Source: a bacterium
GTDB lineage: Bacteria; UBP18; UBA7526
DNA: 6,760 bases
Direction of reading: 5' to 3'
Assembly (NCBI GenBank): GCA_011049955.1
Contig: DRGV01000042.1
Coordinates: 1-6,760 of the forward strand
Part shown: in pieces, positions 4,747 through 6,760 of the stretch
Position numbering within the stretch: position 1 is the stretch's first letter
Layout: every line of letters starts with the position of its first letter
The notes under the pieces: model-generated
Seen by the model: the letters and a program-made list of their open reading frames with translations, nothing else
Told to the model about the DNA's origin: nothing
Databases searched by the model: none
Made by a program: the position numbers and the translations under genes

Positions 4747-5718
4747 ATGGAACTCGTTCTGGGAATTGATAAGGTAAAGAAGAGACATAGGGGTGGAATC
4801 CTGGCCCTGGGCACCTTTGATGGCGTCCATCTCGGTCATCAGAAGGTGATTAAATCTCTGAAGAGACGAGCAAAGAGACTAAAGAAGAAATCGATTGTCT
4901 TAACCTTTGATATCCATCCCTTAAAGACGGTCGACCCTGCCAAGTGTCCCCCTCTTCTCACTCCGAAAGAGGAAAAGATAAATCTCATCCAGGACCTAGG
5001 AATAGATCTCCTCATTCTGGCCAATTTTAACAAGAGATTTTCTTCCTTCTCTCCAGAGAAATTCGTCAAGGATATTCTGGTCGATAGACTGGGTATAGAG
5101 GAAGTATTTGTGGGGAAGGACTTCATCTTTGGAAAGGGAGGGACGGGCAATATAACATTCCTGAAGAATAAAAGTAGAGAATATGGTTTTGGAGTTAAGA
5201 TTATTCCCCCAGAAAAGGCAGGTAAAATTACAATAAGTAGCACAAAGATAAGAGAACTTATTAAGGAGGGAAAGGTTAAGAAGGCGGCCCTTCTTCTGGG
5301 CCGTCCCTATACCCTCTATGGTCGAGTGGTTCATGGAGAGTCCCGGGGAAGAGAATTGGGCTATCCCACAGCCAATATAAGACCTCACTATGAAGTGATT
5401 CCCTCCGATGGGGTCTATTTAGGAAAAATAAGGGCACAAGGTAAGGATTGGGATGGGCTTCTAAATATTGGAGCCCAGCCCACTTTTCATAAAGGGTTAG
5501 CAAGGGTGAGGAAGGGTGAGCAGGGGTCAGGAGGGGAACAGAAGAGGGTTATTGAAGCCTATATCTTTGATTTCAACGGAAAGATTTATGGCCGGGAAAT
5601 AAAGGTCAGTTTCTTAAAAAAGATTCGGAACGAGATCGCTTTTAAAAACCCAGAATCTCTAAAGGCCCAGATAAAGAAGGATATTGTTAAGGCAAGAAAA
5701 ATTTTGTCTCTTATCTAA
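4747..5718 (+). CDS. ribF: Bifunctional riboflavin kinase / FAD synthetase
   Basis: RibF phosphorylates riboflavin to FMN and adenylylates FMN to FAD in the cytoplasm. The 323-residue protein has the N-terminal FMN adenylyltransferase domain, with GTFDGVHLGHQ (22-32), TFDIHP (53-58), VGKDFIFGKGGTGN (122-135) and ISSTKIRELI (163-172). The C-terminal riboflavin kinase domain has LGRPYTLYGRVVHG (184-197), GRELGYPTANI (201-211, the nucleotide/Mg site), DGVYLGKI (221-228), NIGAQPTF (240-247) and IEAYIFDF (269-276). Between PTF and IE there are 21 residues where about 7 are usual; the extra 14 coincide with a 4 x 10 nt repeat in the DNA. The insertion falls in a surface loop of the RFK barrel and leaves all recognised motifs intact. 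GTGAGG (4730-4735) lies 11 nt before the ATG, a long but usable spacing. Riboflavin operon genes are absent, as is normal for this locus. Confidence 0.96.
   Translation: MELVLGIDKVKKRHRGGILALGTFDGVHLGHQKVIKSLKRRAKRLKKKSIVLTFDIHPLKTVDPAKCPPLLTPKEEKINLIQDLGIDLLILANFNKRFSSFSPEKFVKDILVDRLGIEEVFVGKDFIFGKGGTGNITFLKNKSREYGFGVKIIPPEKAGKITISSTKIRELIKEGKVKKAALLLGRPYTLYGRVVHGESRGRELGYPTANIRPHYEVIPSDGVYLGKIRAQGKDWDGLLNIGAQPTFHKGLARVRKGEQGSGGEQKRVIEAYIFDFNGKIYGREIKVSFLKKIRNEIAFKNPESLKAQIKKDIVKARKILSLI
5499..5538 (+). repeat. 4 x 10-nt repeat inside the riboflavin-kinase domain of ribF
   Basis: Four consecutive 10-nt units: AGCAAGGGTG, AGGAAGGGTG and two degenerate copies of the type AGCAGGGGTC. Because 10 is not a multiple of 3, each unit is read in a different phase and the peptide (about ARVRKGEQGSGGEQ) is not repetitive. 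The surplus residues of the domain match this stretch in length and place. Confidence 0.75.
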
Positions 5719-5731
5719 TATGTGTTATAAT
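5704..5731 (+). promoter_or_regulatory. Possible promoter at the ribF end, facing rpsO
   Basis: A perfect TATAAT (5726-5731) is preceded by TTGTCT (5704-5709, four of six matches to TTGACA) with a 16-nt spacer. It could drive rpsO-pnp separately. However, the TATAAT is part of the repeated hairpin unit and recurs at 5808-5813 without a clear -35 box, so the match may be incidental. Confidence 0.3.
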
Positions 5732-5786
5732 AAAGACGCCTTCGCTTCGCGAAGAACTTTGTTATTCCAGCGCGTCTTTATTAAAC
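5724..5786 (+). repeat. Tandem hairpin repeat, copy 1
   Basis: An outer stem pairs TAATAAAGACGC (5728-5739) perfectly with 5772-5783, extended by 5724-5726 with 5784-5786 across a bulged A. Inside are a palindromic hairpin (CTTCGCGAAG, 5745-5754) and the family signature AAGAACTTTGTTATT (5752-5766). This copy begins 5 nt after the ribF stop codon. The right arm is U-rich (TCTTTATTA), so weak terminator activity is possible, but no clean U-run follows a GC-rich stem. Confidence 0.75.
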
Positions 5787-5805
5787 AGGGCAAGTAGAAC
5801 GCGCT

Positions 5806-5880
5806 GTTATAATAAGAAAGCCTTTCTCCCGACCTTTGGTCGGGATCAAGAACCTTGTTATTCGGACTTCCTTAGTAGAC
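5806..5880 (+). repeat. Tandem hairpin repeat, copy 2
   Basis: It opens with TTATAATAAG like copy 1. An outer stem pairs TAAGAAAG (5813-5820) with CTTCCTTA (5867-5874), seven of eight bases. The inner hairpin, CCCGACC-TTT-GGTCGGG (5831-5847), is a perfect 7-bp stem. The signature AAGAACCTTGTTATT lies at 5848-5862. Relative to copy 1 both arms of the outer stem have changed together. Confidence 0.8.
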
Positions 5881-5902
5881 GAGGCAAGCGAAGCGCGTCG
5901 TC

Positions 5903-5943
5903 ATAATAAGAACCTGCCCTTCAGACAGAACCTTGTTTTCTCG
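5903..5943 (+). repeat. Tandem hairpin repeat, copy 3 (shorter)
   Basis: It starts ATAATAAG 94 nt after the start of copy 2 and carries AGAACCTTGTTTTC at 5927-5940. The linker before it (GGCAAGCGAAGCGCG, from 5883) resembles the linker before copy 2 (from 5789) at the same 94-nt offset, so the duplication included linker sequence. The centre has only a weak hairpin, and no right-hand outer arm is seen. It is the closest relative of the reverse copy at 1697-1736. Confidence 0.75.
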
Positions 5944-5970
5944 CAATACTCGAAAATAACTTAAATACAA

Positions 5971-6013
5971 TGCCGTTGCTGGGAAAATCGTCTCCCCGTC
6001 GATTCTCTCGGCA
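5971..6013 (+). promoter_or_regulatory. Nested stem-loop in the rpsO leader region
   Basis: TGCCG (5971-5975) pairs with CGGCA (6009-6013). Inside, AATCG (5986-5990) pairs with CGATT (6000-6004) around a 9-nt loop. S15 commonly represses its own mRNA through structured leaders of differing shape in different bacteria, so this is a candidate. It lies 144 nt before the start codon, farther than in known examples, and stems of 5 bp can arise by chance. The rest of the 439-nt ribF-rpsO spacer holds repeats and no recognisable gene. Confidence 0.25.
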
Positions 6014-6043
6014 ATGAGCGTACCACAAAAGCACAAAAAGTTT

Positions 6044-6116
6044 AGTTGGATTAGTGAAATAGTAAATTAGTCGGATTTAAAATCCAACTAGTCCAACAAA
6101 TCTAACTATTCTAACT
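6044..6116. repeat. Imperfect inverted repeat before rpsO (AGTTGGATT / AATCCAACT)
   Basis: The left arm 6044-6078 and right arm 6080-6116 are imperfect reverse complements, with best pairing at the centre (TTAGTCGGATTT against AAATCCAACTAG) and at the ends. The right arm is four 9-nt units ending in AACT or AACA. The word AGTTGGAT is the same as in the array at 1578-1672. It ends 41 nt before the rpsO start. Confidence 0.75.
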
Positions 6117-6140
6117 TATTTAGTGTTTTTGCGGTTGCAA

Positions 6141-6149
6141 GGAAGGGGG
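6141..6149 (+). promoter_or_regulatory. Ribosome-binding site of rpsO
   Basis: GGAAGGGGG ends 8 nt before the ATG at 6158. It is one of the strongest ribosome-binding sites in the window, as expected for a ribosomal protein gene. Confidence 0.65.
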
Positions 6150-6157
6150 AAATAAAA

Positions 6158-6427
6158 ATGGTTTTGGAGAAGGAGGAGAAGAAGGAGATTGTCGCTAAGT
6201 ATCGGTTGAATGAGAAGGATACCGGCTCACCAGAGGTTCAGATCGCCCTTCTCACAGAAAGGATTAATTCCTTGACCGAGCATCTTAAAACCCACAAGAA
6301 GGATCATCACTCACGGAGAGGACTTTTGAAGATGGTTGGCCGGAGGAGAAGACTGCTGGATTATTTGGTGGGCAGAGAAAGAGCAAGATACGAAAGGATT
6401 ATCCAGGAATTAGGCTTGAGAAAATAA
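6158..6427 (+). CDS. rpsO: 30S ribosomal protein S15
   Basis: S15 is a primary 16S rRNA binder (three-way junction of helices 20-22) that starts assembly of the 30S platform and contacts the 50S subunit. The 89 residues match the family length. Conserved features: DTGSPEVQIALLTERIN (21-37), then HLKTHKKDHHSRRGL (42-55), with His42, Asp49 and Ser52 corresponding to the rRNA-contact residues, and the basic stretch GRRRRLLDYL (61-70). It lies directly before pnp, the standard rpsO-pnp arrangement. A long repeat-rich spacer separates it from ribF, so it may have its own promoter or be freed by processing. Self-repression is common in the family but is not demonstrated here. Confidence 0.98.
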   Translation: MVLEKEEKKEIVAKYRLNEKDTGSPEVQIALLTERINSLTEHLKTHKKDHHSRRGLLKMVGRRRRLLDYLVGRERARYERIIQELGLRK

Positions 6428-6429
6428 TT

Positions 6430-6512
6430 AACGCAGACACGCAGAAAAAGAACAGAGACGCAGAAGAAAAACAATTTTCGCGTTTCTATATTGGATTCTG
6501 CGCTTTGGCGTT
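6430..6512. repeat. ACGCAGA repeat with inverted ends between rpsO and pnp
   Basis: The left part (6430-6465) is made of degenerate ACGCAGA units, the same word as in the RbfA tail. The 17-nt ends 6430-6446 and 6496-6512 are inverted copies sharing AACGC and CGCAGAA with an unlike 5-nt middle, so a long imperfect hairpin can form. In E. coli the rpsO-pnp spacer carries a hairpin cut by RNase III as part of pnp autoregulation. A similar role here is conceivable, by position only. Confidence 0.7.
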
Positions 6513-6516
6513 ACAA

Positions 6517-6522
6517 AAGGAG
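6517..6522 (+). promoter_or_regulatory. Ribosome-binding site of pnp
   Basis: AAGGAG lies 5 nt before the ATG at 6528 and fixes the pnp start. It comes 4 nt after the right arm of the inverted repeat, so folding of that hairpin could influence access to it. Confidence 0.75.
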
Positions 6523-6527
6523 AAGAA

Positions 6528-6760
6528 ATGATAAAGAGAGAAGAATTAGAGATCGCCAGAAGGAAACTAACTATCGAAACAGGAAAGATGGCCAAGCAGG
6601 CGGATGGTGCGGCCGTCATAAGTTATGGAGATACCGTAGTCTTAGTGGCGGTAGTGGCCTCTAAAGATGTGAAAGAGGATATGGATTTCTTTCCTCTGAC
6701 CGTTGATTATCGGGAGAAGACTTATGCTGCGGGCAAAATCCCGGGAGGCTTCTTTAAGAG
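6528..6760 (+). CDS. pnp: Polyribonucleotide nucleotidyltransferase, N-terminal part (3' end outside window)
   Basis: PNPase degrades RNA 3' to 5' by phosphorolysis and is a core part of the RNA degradation machinery in the cytoplasm. Only 77 full codons are visible, and the frame is open to the window end. The N-terminal RNase PH domain is unmistakable: RRKLTIETGKMAKQADGAAV (11-30), YGDTVVLVAVVAS (33-45), DFFPLTVDYREKTYAAGKIP (53-72) and GGFFK (73-77). The second RNase PH domain, KH and S1 domains would lie downstream. The ATG at 6528 has AAGGAG 5 nt before it, and the N-terminus matches homologues. It follows rpsO by 100 nt. Together with the NrnA-like enzyme it would form a complete RNA-to-mononucleotide route encoded in one cluster. 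Confidence 0.97.
   Translation, partial: MIKREELEIARRKLTIETGKMAKQADGAAVISYGDTVVLVAVVASKDVKEDMDFFPLTVDYREKTYAAGKIPGGFFK

Noticed and set aside
5728..5790. Rho-independent terminator after ribF
   Set aside because: The outer stem is AT-rich with a 32-nt interior, and no U-run follows a compact GC-rich hairpin; the structure recurs as part of a repeat family.
5831..5847. Compact GC-rich hairpin CCCGACC/GGTCGGG as a terminator
   Set aside because: The stem is perfect but is followed by ATCAAG and not by T residues.
6428..6619. 63-codon minus-strand frame between rpsO and pnp
   Set aside because: It overlaps the pnp N-terminus and the ACGCAGA repeat, with no recognisable motif.

Overview
The window is a piece of a bacterial chromosome carrying a translation and RNA-metabolism gene cluster, all on the + strand: infB (3' part), ylxP (DUF503), rbfA, an nrnA-type DHH phosphoesterase gene, truB, ribF, rpsO and the first 77 codons of pnp. 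The order infB-ylxP-rbfA-(nrnA)-truB-ribF-rpsO-pnp is the classical nusA/infB cluster of many bacteria, Bacillus included. All seven genes that can be followed to their stop codon are intact. AGA/AGG arginine codons and moderately AT-rich sequence, together with spacers full of degenerate short repeats, suggest an uncultured candidate-phylum bacterium rather than a well-studied group. That placement is a low-confidence inference; no rRNA or lineage-specific gene is present to test it.

The genes are ordinary, but the DNA between them is not. Almost every spacer is built from short tandem words with a period of 7-10 nt, most often 8. Each array uses a different word: 1195-1226, 1578-1672, 1734-1797, 3341-3364, 3370-3417 and 3609-3660 are period 8; 3427-3461 and 3568-3588 are period 7. 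Two arrays appear to have entered coding sequence without breaking it. The C-terminal tail of RbfA is made of a 9-nt repeat read in frame, and the riboflavin-kinase domain of RibF carries about 14 extra residues that coincide with a 40-nt, 4 x 10 nt array.

Three structured elements stand out. (1) A hairpin-forming repeat occurs as three tandem units at 5724-5943 between ribF and rpsO, with a fourth copy on the opposite strand at 1692-1738 between ylxP and rbfA. The flanking stems keep their pairing although their sequences differ. (2) The nrnA-truB spacer (3370-3660) is a nested inverted arrangement of octamer and heptamer arrays around a 32-codon fragment resembling the N-terminus of the four-helix-bundle (S23 / 23S rRNA intervening-sequence) protein family. 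(3) Inverted repeats lie at 4621-4713 (truB-ribF), 6044-6116 (before rpsO) and 6430-6512 (rpsO-pnp).

Functionally, IF2, RbfA, TruB and S15 serve translation initiation, 30S maturation, tRNA modification and 30S structure. PNPase and the NrnA-like enzyme would act in sequence in RNA decay (long RNA, then nanoRNA). RibF makes FMN and FAD. The spacers probably affect mRNA processing or termination along this operon, but the sequence alone does not show how.
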